Shown piece after piece: positions 41,038-50,239 of a stretch of DNA of 64,000 nucleotides (positions are counted from its first letter, which is position 1; each line of letters begins with the position of its first letter). The notes under the pieces were generated by a model. That model ran no database searches. It was not told where the DNA came from and saw only the letters and a list, made by a program, of their open reading frames with translations. The translations under genes and the position numbers were made by a program. The stretch comes from Chryseobacterium sp. SORGH_AS_0447 (GTDB taxonomy: Bacteria > Bacteroidota > Bacteroidia > Flavobacteriales > Weeksellaceae): positions 2,846,501 to 2,910,500 of the forward strand of contig NZ_JAUTAR010000001.1 of NCBI RefSeq assembly GCF_030818695.1, read 5' to 3'.

Positions 41038-42225
41038 TTATTTTGGCAGTTCAGGAACCCTACTATTCTCAGGCTCTGAAGACAGGGTTTTTAAAAAGGC
41101 TTCCAGCTGGTAAATTTCTTCATCCGACAATTCCAGCATCCTTACCATTCCCGATTTTTCTGACTGTAAGATAATACCGTCATGAACTGTTGATCTTTTC
41201 TGAAAGTGCTCAGGATTTCCCCTGCTGTAAAAACGGATGACTTCCGCCAGCGTTTTCATCGATCCGTTATGAAACCACGGCCCTGTCCGGGATACTTCGC
41301 GCAGGCCCGGCACCCTGAATTTCCCTGCATCTTCCGGATTTTTTGTCGCAAGATACCTTCCCAGATCCTCTCCTTTTTCGCCCATTAAAGACGTTCCTAT
41401 ATTTTCAAACTGATGATTGGAAAAATATCCCGAATTGTGGCAGTTCATACACTGTGCTTTGGTCCGGAAAAGATGGAGGCCCATCAGCTCGTCATTTGTA
41501 TAAATATCCGACTTGCCGTCAATGAAAAGATCAAATTTACTCGGCGTACTTTTTACCGTCCTTTCAAAAGCGGCAAGGGCTTTTGAAATCCTGTCTTTTG
41601 AAACGGTTTTATCGCCGAAAGCCTTTTCAAATAACACTTCATATCCTTTTATTCTAGAAATTTTCCCGGCAGCAATATCAATATGCTCTCCCATTTCCTT
41701 TTCATCCTGGATCGGCATCTGCGACTGCTCTTCCAGTGTTTTGGCACGGCCGTCCCAGAATAGAGACCGGGCATACGCTACATTCAGAATGCTCATGGCG
41801 TTGCGGGATCCGAGCTGCCGGTCGTGACCGAAAGAAAATGTCCTGTTGTCGCACCAGCCCAGTTCAGGGTCATGGCATGAGGCACAGGCAATTTGATTGG
41901 ATCTGGAAAGCCTAGGATCAAAGAAGAGCGTTCTTCCCAACAGTTCTTTTTCCGCCGAATACGGATTATTTTCAGGAAACGAAATTTCAGGAAGATGACC
42001 GATCTCTGAAAATGTAGGCCTTGATTCCGGATCAAGAATGGGTTTCGGCCATTGCGAGACATCCCCCGAAGAATATAGTGTTCTCAGGTGGTCCAGAAAA
42101 GCTTTTTTCCGGTTGATCTCTTTTTGTACGGTATTGCTTAAACAGTTATGCAGTAGTGAAACAACAAGAAACAAAACCAGAATCCAACTTAAGACATTCT
42201 TCATAGCCGTCAGGAGTTTCCGCAA
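41038..42225 (-). CDS. Di-haem cytochrome c peroxidase (MauG/CcpA family)
   Basis: 395 residues. An N-terminal signal (VLSWILVLFLVVSLLHNC) may be a lipoprotein signal with Cys at about 28. Two c-type haem sites are visible, CASCH (in NQIACASCHDPELGW) and CMNCH (in RTKAQCMNCHNSGYF). Axial-ligand and contact segments such as LGSRNAMSILNVAYARSLFWDGR and FRVPGLREVSRTGPWFHNGS are typical. It reduces H2O2 in the periplasm with electrons from small donors; some family members instead oxidise cofactors. The likelier start may be the ATG eight codons in (42204). Transcribed alone. Confidence 0.9.
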   Translation of the reverse strand: MRKLLTAMKNVLSWILVLFLVVSLLHNCLSNTVQKEINRKKAFLDHLRTLYSSGDVSQWPKPILDPESRPTFSEIGHLPEISFPENNPYSAEKELLGRTLFFDPRLSRSNQIACASCHDPELGWCDNRTFSFGHDRQLGSRNAMSILNVAYARSLFWDGRAKTLEEQSQMPIQDEKEMGEHIDIAAGKISRIKGYEVLFEKAFGDKTVSKDRISKALAAFERTVKSTPSKFDLFIDGKSDIYTNDELMGLHLFRTKAQCMNCHNSGYFSNHQFENIGTSLMGEKGEDLGRYLATKNPEDAGKFRVPGLREVSRTGPWFHNGSMKTLAEVIRFYSRGNPEHFQKRSTVHDGIILQSEKSGMVRMLELSDEEIYQLEAFLKTLSSEPENSRVPELPK

Positions 42226-42578
42226 AAATATAACATTTTTTAAATTGTATTCATTTAAAAATAACGATCCGAAAAACTGTTTCTACAGGAAATCAATTTG
42301 TAATATACCTGCATCTGCAACCACAAAGACGAATAAAGAATTGATAAAATTAAACTGTATACAGAGTGAAACGCCTTTAGCTGCCTTATATGCTGAAAAA
42401 TTTCAGGGAAATCCCCCCTGTCTGATCCTGCGGTAAAATCAAGCGGCTATCAACACCGTGAATAATTTACCAAATACAGTCATTTCAAAAAAGTACCATA
42501 AAAATTCACCCCATGTTTATATAATTGAGAAGTAATAAACTTATATTTAAGCCTCATTTAAATAATAAACAAATTTAC
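42226..42578. other. Divergent intergenic region upstream of the TonB receptor
   Basis: AT-rich. The in-frame TTG at 42525 is not taken as a start because the signal peptide begins at 42579. No convincing promoter or operator was recognised. Confidence 0.4.
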
Positions 42579-44915
42579 ATGCAGATATTATCCCTGAAAG
42601 CCGCTACTTCTGCAGCAGCCGTCTGTTTCAGCACGATGGTTTTTGCCCAGCAGAATTACTCGGTGAGCGGTACGGTAAAAGATAAAAAAAACGGTGAATT
42701 GCTCATCGGTGTTACGGTAAAAGTAGCTGAAGATCCGGGCATTTCCGTTATATCAAACGATTACGGCTTTTATTCGTTATCGCTGCCGAAAGGAACCTAT
42801 CATCTTATGATTTCAAATCCCGGCTTTAAAGACTTCCGGCAAAGCATTACCGTGGATGACAATACGAAACAGGACCTGCTCTTGGATTCCGGAGAAGAAC
42901 AAGACCGGACGGCAGAGATCGACGAAGTGGTTATTTCAGGTATTAAAAAAGACAAAAACCTGAGTTCTGCCCAGATGGGAACAGAAACGATCAGCATTAA
43001 AAATATTGAAAAGCTGCCCGTTCTTTTCGGGGAACGGGACGTAATGAAAACCATCCAGCTTTTACCGGGAATCAAAAGCAACGGCGAAGGCAACAGCGGA
43101 TTCAGCGTGCGTGGCGGCGCTACGGACCAGAACCTTATCCTGCTGGATGAAGCCACCGTATACAATGCTTCACACCTGCTCGGATTTTTCAGCACCTTCA
43201 ACAGCGATGCACTGAAAGATGCCAGCATCATCAAAGGAAACAGTCCGGCCCAGTACGGCGGAAGGCTTTCTTCGGTACTGGATGTAAAAATGAAAGACGG
43301 AAACAACAAAGCCTATAACGTCAACGGAGGCATCGGAATTATCAGCAGCAGGTTAAGTGTTGAGGGACCGATTCAAAAAGAAAAGTCCTCCTTTATCATA
43401 TCGGGAAGAAGGACCTACGCCGATCTTTTCCTGAAAGCAACTGATGATTTCAAAGACAATAAACTGTACTTCTACGATCTGAATTTAAAAGCCAATTACC
43501 AAGTGAATGAGAACAACCGCCTTTATTTATCCGGATACTTCGGGCGCGATGTGCTGGGATTGGGAAACACTTTCGCTTCGGATTGGGGAAACACAACCGC
43601 TACCCTGCGCTGGAACAGCATTATCAGCAGCAAGCTGTTTTCCAATACATCTCTTATTTACAGCAATTACAACTACAATTTCAGCGTAAGCAGCAATAAC
43701 AATACGTTCGGGCTTTCTTCCCAAATCGAAGACTGGAACCTGAAGCAGGATTTTACCTGGTTTGCCGGCAACAGGCATTCGGTAAAATTCGGGCTTCAGT
43801 CTATTTACCATACCCTTACCCCAAGCAGCGCTTCAGGAACCAGTGTAAGCAGCTATCCGAGAAATCCAAGATACTCCTGGGAAAATGCCGTTTATATCAA
43901 TGATGATTTTAAAGCCACTGAAAAGCTGACGATCAATTACGGACTGAGGCTTTCGATGTTCAGTGTTTTGGGAGGAGATACCTATAACCTCTATGAAAAC
44001 GGAATCTTTATGGGTGCAAAATTTCTGGCTAAAGGAAAATTCGGAAAAACATATATTAATGCCGAACCCAGAATTACGGCCAATTACCGGTTGAATGAAG
44101 TCAGCAGCATCAAGGGAGGCTATTCCCGGAATACGCAGAACCTGCATCTTCTAAGCAACAGCGGAAGCGGAAACCCTACGGATCAGTGGATCGGAACCAG
44201 CTATACCGTAAAGCCGGAAATAGCAGATCAGGTAAGCGTCGGGTACAGCCGGAATTTCTACAATAACAATTATGAGCTGAATGCGGAAGTCTATTACAAA
44301 TCGATGCAGAACCAGATCGACTATAAGAACGGAGCACAGATCACGTTTGATACCGCGGCTGATGTGGAAAGCGAGCTGCTGTTCGGAAAAGGCAGAGCCT
44401 ACGGTCTGGAACTGATTGCCAAGAAGAAAAGCGGAAAGCTCACCGGCTGGATTTCCTATACGCTGTCGAAAACCGAAAGAAAAATAGATGGGATCAACGA
44501 TAATCGATGGTACAATGCACGGATAGATAAGACCCACGACCTGGCTGTGGTGGCAACTTACCAGCTAAATCCCAAATGGTCTTTCTCAGGATTGTTTGTC
44601 TACAGTACAGGCAATGCAGTAACTTTTCCCACGGGGAAATACGAGCTTAACGGCCAGTCGATCCTACAGTTCAGCAGCAGGAACGCCGACCGGATGCCCG
44701 CCTATCACAGAATGGACCTGAATGCCACTTATGAACCCGGCGGCAATAAACGTTTTAAAGGCTCCTGGTCTTTCGGGGTCTATAACATTTACGGGCGTGA
44801 AAATGCCTACTCCATTGCTTTCAAGGATAATCCGGACAATCCGGGAACGTACCGCGCCGTACAGACCTCGCTGTTCCGCTGGGTTCCGAACATCACCTAC
44901 AACTTTAAATTTTAA
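42579..44915 (+). CDS. TonB-dependent receptor with carboxypeptidase-like N-terminal domain
   Basis: 778 residues from the ATG at 42579, which begins a signal peptide (MQILSLKAATSAAAVCFSTM, cut after FAQ). Next comes a CarboxypepD_reg-like domain (YSVSGTVKDKKNGELLIGV), then a plug (GERDVMKTIQLLPGIKSNGEGNSGFSVRGGATDQNLILLDEA) and a C-terminal 22-strand-type barrel ending in aromatic F-K-F. It is an outer-membrane importer driven by TonB. The paired DUF4249 lipoprotein starts 3 bases after its stop; this pairing is characteristic of Bacteroidota and may form a lid-like complex as SusD does (inference). Substrate unknown; no sugar genes are adjacent. Confidence 0.92.
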   Translation: MQILSLKAATSAAAVCFSTMVFAQQNYSVSGTVKDKKNGELLIGVTVKVAEDPGISVISNDYGFYSLSLPKGTYHLMISNPGFKDFRQSITVDDNTKQDLLLDSGEEQDRTAEIDEVVISGIKKDKNLSSAQMGTETISIKNIEKLPVLFGERDVMKTIQLLPGIKSNGEGNSGFSVRGGATDQNLILLDEATVYNASHLLGFFSTFNSDALKDASIIKGNSPAQYGGRLSSVLDVKMKDGNNKAYNVNGGIGIISSRLSVEGPIQKEKSSFIISGRRTYADLFLKATDDFKDNKLYFYDLNLKANYQVNENNRLYLSGYFGRDVLGLGNTFASDWGNTTATLRWNSIISSKLFSNTSLIYSNYNYNFSVSSNNNTFGLSSQIEDWNLKQDFTWFAGNRHSVKFGLQSIYHTLTPSSASGTSVSSYPRNPRYSWENAVYINDDFKATEKLTINYGLRLSMFSVLGGDTYNLYENGIFMGAKFLAKGKFGKTYINAEPRITANYRLNEVSSIKGGYSRNTQNLHLLSNSGSGNPTDQWIGTSYTVKPEIADQVSVGYSRNFYNNNYELNAEVYYKSMQNQIDYKNGAQITFDTAADVESELLFGKGRAYGLELIAKKKSGKLTGWISYTLSKTERKIDGINDNRWYNARIDKTHDLAVVATYQLNPKWSFSGLFVYSTGNAVTFPTGKYELNGQSILQFSSRNADRMPAYHRMDLNATYEPGGNKRFKGSWSFGVYNIYGRENAYSIAFKDNPDNPGTYRAVQTSLFRWVPNITYNFKF

Positions 44916-44918
44916 TCG

Positions 44919-45716
44919 ATGAAAAATCTGTTTTTAAGTATAGTATCCCTGCTTTTTCTTACTTCCTGCGAAAAAAATATTGATCTCGATCTCGAAGACC
45001 AAAGCGGAAAAATCGTTATCGAAGGAAATATTACGGATGATACCGGACCCTATCTTGTGAAAATCTCCAAATCGGTAGCGTATACGACCGCAGTGCCTTA
45101 TACCGCTGTTGAGAACGCCCAGGTCGTGGTAAGCGACAATACGGGGCAAACCGAAACGCTGACCTATCTTGGAGACGGCTATTATAAAACCGCCCATTTC
45201 ACCGGGCAGCCTGGCAGAACCTACACGCTGAAAGTGACGGCGGAAGGACAACAATATACTGCACAGAGCACCATGCCTCAGGCGGTCTCTTTCGACGGAC
45301 TCGATCAGGATTCTTTCCCGATCGCCGGAGAAACCACCTATACCCTGCTGCCGGTCTTTACAGATCCTCCTGCGCTGGGCAACCGTTATCTTTTTGTATT
45401 TTCGGTAAATAACAGCTCCCAAAAGCTTTTCGCAGAATTTTCCGATAACGTCAATAACGGTTTACCCAACCAAAGACCTCTGCTGATGCCCAATGATAAA
45501 GACGGTATCAGGGTAAAGTCAGGCGATACCATCTACGTTGAAATGCAGTGCATCGATCAGAATATATTTACCTATTACTCGGCGCTGCTCCAGATTCTGG
45601 ATGGCGGTGCAGGATCGGGCGTTACTCCGGCAAATCCACCAAGCAACATCAGCAACGGAGCACTCGGATATTTCTCTGCGCATACGGTAAGAACCAAGAC
45701 CAAGGTAATCCAGTAA
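44919..45716 (+). CDS. DUF4249 lipoprotein, partner of TonB receptor
   Basis: 265 residues. Lipoprotein signal with lipobox LFLTSC (Cys17), directly followed by EKNIDLDLEDQSGKIVIEGNITDD, the usual DUF4249 opening. Then Ig-like strands (ENAQVVVSDNTGQTETL, YLGDGYYKT, GRTYTLKVTAEGQQYTA). It is probably anchored on the outer face of the outer membrane next to the receptor. It starts 3 bases after the receptor stop, so translation is likely coupled. Length is a little below many family members; the end (GYFSAHTVRTKTKVIQ) is the expected one. Confidence 0.88.
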   Translation: MKNLFLSIVSLLFLTSCEKNIDLDLEDQSGKIVIEGNITDDTGPYLVKISKSVAYTTAVPYTAVENAQVVVSDNTGQTETLTYLGDGYYKTAHFTGQPGRTYTLKVTAEGQQYTAQSTMPQAVSFDGLDQDSFPIAGETTYTLLPVFTDPPALGNRYLFVFSVNNSSQKLFAEFSDNVNNGLPNQRPLLMPNDKDGIRVKSGDTIYVEMQCIDQNIFTYYSALLQILDGGAGSGVTPANPPSNISNGALGYFSAHTVRTKTKVIQ

Positions 45717-45855
45717 AAATCAAATGAGCTATTCAGAAGATCAGGAATAGCTCTCCTTATTTCCGGGCAAAAGTATTATCTTTTTATACAATTCATTCTA
45801 ACTGATGTAACAAACCTCTTCTTTGGAATGTCTTATGGGTAGAAACCTAGTTTAC

Positions 45856-48018
45856 ATGAAAAATATTTTGATGCCCATTGCTTTTTTAGCTGGCATTCTC
45901 ACCTTTGCACAAACAGAGAAGGATACTCTTAAATCGAAAGAAAAAGCCATCGAGGGCGTTACCGTCACGGTAAGAAAGCCTACTATAGAATCCAAAGTCG
46001 ACAGAACCGTCTTCAATGTTGCCAACAGTTCCGTGCTTGCCGGAAATACCACCTGGGACGTCCTGCGAATGACACCGTTGGTAAGCATTGATAACAATGA
46101 TGCCATCAAAGCGGAAGGTGAAACTGTTACGGTCTATATCAACGACAGGAAATCTGTTTTTACAGGAAAAGAATTAAAGGAATACTTAAAGACCATCCCG
46201 GCCGATAACCTGATGAAGATCGAAGTGATTACCAGCCCTTCTTCAAGATACGAAGCAACAGGGTCCGTTATCAATATCGTGCTGAAAAAACGGGATGACG
46301 AGGGCTTTAAAGGAAGTGTTACCCTAAACAACCGGCAAAACACCAAAAACTCGCAGTATGCCAATTTAAACGTTAATTACCATAAGAAAAATTTTACCCA
46401 GACCCTGATCGGAAGCTATGGCAATAATATCAATGTGCAGCGTAATTCCAGTATTCAGACGATATACGCAGATAATTCCACGACATTCCGGAATGCAAAA
46501 ACCATTGGGGAATCCAGAAACCCTTCCCTTTCATCAACTTCGGAGTTTGAACTCAACAGCAAAAATACGGTTGGGGTCATCCTGGAATATTACCAAAGCA
46601 ACTCGCTTTCCACTGCCGATGCTGACGGGCTGAAGAATGTGGATGGCATTTTCGCCAATTCTTACACCCAAAGCCGGAATTCCGATGGGCTGAACCGGAA
46701 TTTAGGGACCAATCTTTTCTACAAATGGTATGACAAGGAAAAGAATAAAATCCTGGATATTAATCTGGGCAGCAATTATTACGGTGAGTCTACCAATGAC
46801 TACTTTGTTAAAAACATAATTGATGCGGCATCACCAACTGTCATTCAGAACCAGCAAATCGGGGTTCTTACCGATACCGAAAACCGGAATTATTACGTTA
46901 AAGTTGATTACACGCAGCCTCTAGGAAAATCCGGCGGCAATTTTGAAGTCGGAGGAAAAATGGATTTCAACAACAATGTGATTCCGAACAGCCTTTATGG
47001 AAATATGCTCTCCGGACTCAGCAGCCATGATGTTTTTCATTACGAAGACAATATCAACTCATTATACGCCAATTACAGCAAAACCTTTTTCAAAAAACTG
47101 GAAACCCGGATCGGTCTCCGTTACGAACATATCGACTACAAAATCCGGCAGGACATAGCAGGTACCTCACGCAAAGACTCATACGGTAAACTCCTGCCGA
47201 ATATTTTGCTGAAATATTCCTTCTCTGATAAATATGACCTGAGCTTAACCTACAGCAAAAACATCTGGCGTCCGTGGTATGCGGAATTCAACCCTTTCAT
47301 GATCCCGAACAGTGACGGGTTCTACAGCCGCGGGAATATCAGCCTTGAACCTAACCCCAGCGACCGGGTTTATATGAAACTGGGGATTCTGAAGAAATAT
47401 TTTATTTCCGCAAGGTATATGTTCACCGATCAGGATTACTGGACCGACTATGTTACGGAAGGAAACAAAACCATTTCCCAGGAATCAAACTTTGCCGGGA
47501 AAGTGCATAAGTATTACGTTTTTGCCAATACCAACCAGACTTTTTTCAAGAATAAATTTACCGTGAATCTCGGTTTGGGCTGGTACTATATCGACAACAG
47601 CGATTTTAATCAGAAAAACAGTTTAAGTAATGCCAATAATTACATCAGTTACCTGAGCGCTTCTACCAATCTTACCTATACTAATCTGTTTAATAAGAAC
47701 ATCAACATCAGTGCATGGGTAGAAGTTTCCAATCAGAACAACGGAAATTCCGTTACCAACAAACCCAATATTTTCCATAATATTTCGGCAACGAAAATTT
47801 TCCCGAAAACACAGATGGAGGTCAGCCTTCAGCTGATGAATATTTTCCAGCGTCCAAATTACGACGCGACCACCTATGTGCAGGGCGGAACTTTCAGAAA
47901 TTCTTCCAAATGGGATTGGTACGGTGCTTCGATCTCATTCGTCAAACGTTTCGGAAACCAGAAAGTGAAAGAAAATACCAAAACCGATGTAGAGAAAAAC
48001 GGCGGCGGCGGAAAATAA
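45856..48018 (+). CDS. Outer-membrane beta-barrel protein (TonB-receptor-like)
   Basis: 720 residues from the ATG at 45856, which precedes a standard signal peptide (MKNILMPIAFLAGILTFAQ). The upstream in-frame ATGs at 45823 and 45835 add a poor leader and are rejected. A plug-like N-terminus (VTVTVRKPTIESKVDRTVFNV, VYINDRKSVFTGKELKEYL, IEVITSPSSRYEATG) precedes a long barrel of aromatic-ended strands, the outer-membrane beta-barrel family 3 pattern. There is no carboxypeptidase-like domain and no TonB box is evident. It ends in a glycine run (GGGGK) after the last strand, which is unusual for a barrel C-terminus. A terminator hairpin follows at 48078-48110. Transport substrate unknown. Confidence 0.88.
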   Translation: MKNILMPIAFLAGILTFAQTEKDTLKSKEKAIEGVTVTVRKPTIESKVDRTVFNVANSSVLAGNTTWDVLRMTPLVSIDNNDAIKAEGETVTVYINDRKSVFTGKELKEYLKTIPADNLMKIEVITSPSSRYEATGSVINIVLKKRDDEGFKGSVTLNNRQNTKNSQYANLNVNYHKKNFTQTLIGSYGNNINVQRNSSIQTIYADNSTTFRNAKTIGESRNPSLSSTSEFELNSKNTVGVILEYYQSNSLSTADADGLKNVDGIFANSYTQSRNSDGLNRNLGTNLFYKWYDKEKNKILDINLGSNYYGESTNDYFVKNIIDAASPTVIQNQQIGVLTDTENRNYYVKVDYTQPLGKSGGNFEVGGKMDFNNNVIPNSLYGNMLSGLSSHDVFHYEDNINSLYANYSKTFFKKLETRIGLRYEHIDYKIRQDIAGTSRKDSYGKLLPNILLKYSFSDKYDLSLTYSKNIWRPWYAEFNPFMIPNSDGFYSRGNISLEPNPSDRVYMKLGILKKYFISARYMFTDQDYWTDYVTEGNKTISQESNFAGKVHKYYVFANTNQTFFKNKFTVNLGLGWYYIDNSDFNQKNSLSNANNYISYLSASTNLTYTNLFNKNINISAWVEVSNQNNGNSVTNKPNIFHNISATKIFPKTQMEVSLQLMNIFQRPNYDATTYVQGGTFRNSSKWDWYGASISFVKRFGNQKVKENTKTDVEKNGGGGK

Positions 48019-48077
48019 CCTTTTATTCTTTTGAAATGTGGCTCATACTTTAAAATAATTCCAGAATATTTATTACC

Positions 48078-48118
48078 AAACGGACTTTGAATTCTTTTCA
48101 CAGTCCGTTTATTTTTAC
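48078..48118 (+). terminator. Rho-independent terminator after barrel gene
   Basis: AAACGGACT (48078-48086) and AGTCCGTTT (48102-48110) then ATTTTTA. Confidence 0.7.
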
Positions 48119-48128
48119 CCATCTGTAA

Positions 48129-48159
48129 TTTGCATACAACCTTCATTGTTTTGCATACA
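48129..48159 (+). promoter_or_regulatory. Direct repeat TTTGCATACA, candidate AraC-type operator
   Basis: Identical 10-base words at 48129-48138 and 48150-48159, 21 bases apart (two helical turns), upstream of the aldo/keto reductase and AraC pair. Each is followed by A/T and CC. The spacing suits AraC-family direct-repeat sites. Confidence 0.5.
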
Positions 48160-48206
48160 TCCGCTTCATTATTTCTGCGGAATTTTGTTGTAATAAAAAT
48201 CAGAAT

Positions 48207-49214
48207 ATGAATTTAAAACACATTGCATTAGGAAATCAGGGACTGACCGTTCCGGCCATCGGTTTGGGATGTATGGGAATGACCGGCTTTGAAGAGGCCG
48301 ATACCTACGGAAAATCAGACGAGCAGGAAGCAATCGCCACCATTCACCGTTCGTTTGAGCTGGGTGGAAACTTCCTCGATACCGCCGACCTGTACGGCCC
48401 GCTGAAGAATGAGCAGCTGATTGCAAAAGCCATCGGCAAACAGCGTGACCAGTATATTATTGCTACTAAATTCGGCTGGGAAATCGATGACCAGCATAAA
48501 ATTACCTGGGCTATCAACGGCAAAAAGGAATACGTAAAAAAGGCCGTTGAAAGATCTCTGAAAAATTTAAACACCGATTACATCGATTTGTATTATATGC
48601 ACCGTTTAGACAAAAATACCCCGATTGAAGAAACGGTAGGTGCGATGAGTGAATTGGTACAGGAAGGAAAAGTAAAGTACATCGGATTATCCGAAGTTTC
48701 TTCCGAAACAGTACAGAGAGCCCATCAGATTCATCCAATTACGGCAGTACAAAGCGAATATTCCCTTTTTGAAAGAACGGTAGAGGAAAAAGGAGTACTG
48801 AAAACACTTCGGGACCTGTGCATCGGTTTTGTGGCTTATTCTCCGCTGGGAAGAGGGTTTCTGTCGGGACAAATAAAAACCGTCGATGATCTTCCTGAAA
48901 ATGATTTCCGCAGAGGAATTCCCCGGTTTCAGGGTGACTACTTCCAAAAGAATATCGAACTGGTGGAAGCCATCGGCAAAATGGCAGAAGAGAAAAACAT
49001 CACGTCTTCCCAACTTGCCCTGGCTTGGATCATGAGCAAAGGTATCGTTCCGATTCCGGGAACGAAGCGCAGGAAATATGTTGAGCAGAATATCGCATCG
49101 GTTTCTATAGAATTAAATGCTGATGATATTGAGAAACTGGAAAGTATCGTACCTTTAGGAACCGATACCGGAGCTCCGTATGACGAATTCAGCATGGGTC
49201 TTCTGGATTATTAA
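48207..49214 (+). CDS. Aldo/keto reductase
   Basis: 335 residues, NADPH-dependent TIM-barrel oxidoreductase acting on aldehydes or ketones. The catalytic tetrad is visible: Asp in FLDTADLYGP, the following Tyr, Lys in IIATKFGWE and His in YYMHRLD. The cofactor-binding end reads PIPGTKRRKYVEQN. Length is normal for the AKR13-like group. An AraC-type regulator gene begins 17 bases after its stop, so the two form an operon that is probably induced by a reactive carbonyl or quinone (inference). Confidence 0.93.
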   Translation: MNLKHIALGNQGLTVPAIGLGCMGMTGFEEADTYGKSDEQEAIATIHRSFELGGNFLDTADLYGPLKNEQLIAKAIGKQRDQYIIATKFGWEIDDQHKITWAINGKKEYVKKAVERSLKNLNTDYIDLYYMHRLDKNTPIEETVGAMSELVQEGKVKYIGLSEVSSETVQRAHQIHPITAVQSEYSLFERTVEEKGVLKTLRDLCIGFVAYSPLGRGFLSGQIKTVDDLPENDFRRGIPRFQGDYFQKNIELVEAIGKMAEEKNITSSQLALAWIMSKGIVPIPGTKRRKYVEQNIASVSIELNADDIEKLESIVPLGTDTGAPYDEFSMGLLDY

Positions 49215-49230
49215 TTTTAATATACGAATT

Positions 49231-50133
49231 ATGCATACCATTCAGTCGCTTTCCGCCTTCCACCGCCTGATGTCTCTGCCCGAACCGAAGCATCCTCTTG
49301 TCAGCGTCATCAATTTATCAGATGCTGTCTTTGCTGAAAATGAGATCTGGAAAGGTTTCGTCAACCGCTTTTACTGCATTGCCTTAAAAAGAGAGGCTAC
49401 CGGAAAGATCAGATACGGACAGCAGCATTATGATTACGATAAAGGGGTGCTGAGCTTTACGGCGCCAAACCAGGTTCAGTATCTGGACGTTCATGAGATG
49501 GATTGCCACGGAAAAGGCTACCTTCTGGTTTTTCATGAAGATTTTCTTCTGAAACATCCTTTGGCCCAAACCATTTCTGGATACGGATTTTTTTCTTACG
49601 CGGTCAATGAAGCCCTGCATCTGTCGGAAGATGAAGAAAACGATCTGGTTGAAATTCTCTGTAAAATTGATAAAGAGTGTCGTCATATTGATCACTATAC
49701 CCAGGAAATTATTCTGTCTCAGATCGATTTGCTGTTAAATTACTCTAACCGGTTTTACGAAAGACAGTTTATCACAAGAAAAAGCGGGAACCATCAGCTG
49801 CTGGCGAAATTCGAGCAATACCTTAATGATTACTTCCATCAGGACAGTTTGGAAAAAGGAATTTTAACAGTACAACAGGTGGCAGAAGCTATGAATCTTT
49901 CACCGAATTATCTGAGTGATCTTCTTCGGATCCATACCGGGCAAAATACCCAACAGCATATCCATGAAAAGCTGATCGGTAAAGCTAAGGAAAGACTTAC
50001 GTCGACCCAGATGTCGGTGAGCGAAATTGCTTATGCCCTGGGATTTGAACACGCACAGTCCTTCAGCACTTTATTTAAAAAGAAAACCAATATGGCTCCT
50101 TTGGAATTCAGGACCAAATTTAAGTTTAACTAA
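49231..50133 (+). CDS. AraC family transcriptional regulator
   Basis: 300 residues from the ATG at 49231; an earlier in-frame ATG inside the reductase gene is rejected because the conserved segment HTIQSLSAFHRLM begins at 49231. The N-terminal half is a cupin-like effector domain (YDYDKGVLSFTAPNQVQYLDV). The C-terminal half has two helix-turn-helix motifs, LTVQQVAEAMNLSPNYLSDL and MSVSEIAYALGFEHAQSFST, ending FKKKTNMAPLEFR. It probably regulates the upstream reductase and itself via the direct repeat at 48129-48159. The stop is followed by a repeat palindrome. Confidence 0.92.
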   Translation: MHTIQSLSAFHRLMSLPEPKHPLVSVINLSDAVFAENEIWKGFVNRFYCIALKREATGKIRYGQQHYDYDKGVLSFTAPNQVQYLDVHEMDCHGKGYLLVFHEDFLLKHPLAQTISGYGFFSYAVNEALHLSEDEENDLVEILCKIDKECRHIDHYTQEIILSQIDLLLNYSNRFYERQFITRKSGNHQLLAKFEQYLNDYFHQDSLEKGILTVQQVAEAMNLSPNYLSDLLRIHTGQNTQQHIHEKLIGKAKERLTSTQMSVSEIAYALGFEHAQSFSTLFKKKTNMAPLEFRTKFKFN

Positions 50134-50136
50134 AAG

Positions 50137-50219
50137 GGCTGGAAGCCGGATAATGAATTCAGGAAGTTAATAAAAATATTTCTTTACAAACTTCAGGATC
50201 CGTTTTCCGGCTTCCAGCC
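50137..50219. repeat. Palindromic element GGCTGGAAGCCGGA ... TCCGGCTTCCAGCC
   Basis: A perfect 14-base inverted repeat (50137-50150 and 50206-50219) with an inner GAAGTT/AACTTC pair. It separates two converging genes and could end both transcripts or be a REP-like element. The related words at 6973 and 18273 suggest a repeat family. Confidence 0.6.
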
Positions 50220-50239
50220 TTTACATATCATGTAGCTGA

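Noticed and set aside
42525..42578. TTG start 18 codons before the TonB receptor ATG
   Set aside because: The extension is lysine/asparagine-rich and would hide the signal peptide that begins at 42579.
45823..45855. Upstream ATGs of the barrel protein at 45856
   Set aside because: They add a short leader that breaks an otherwise standard signal peptide.
49180..49230. AraC start inside the aldo/keto reductase gene
   Set aside because: The extra 17 residues are shadow translation of the reductase 3' end; the regulator's conserved start is at 49231.
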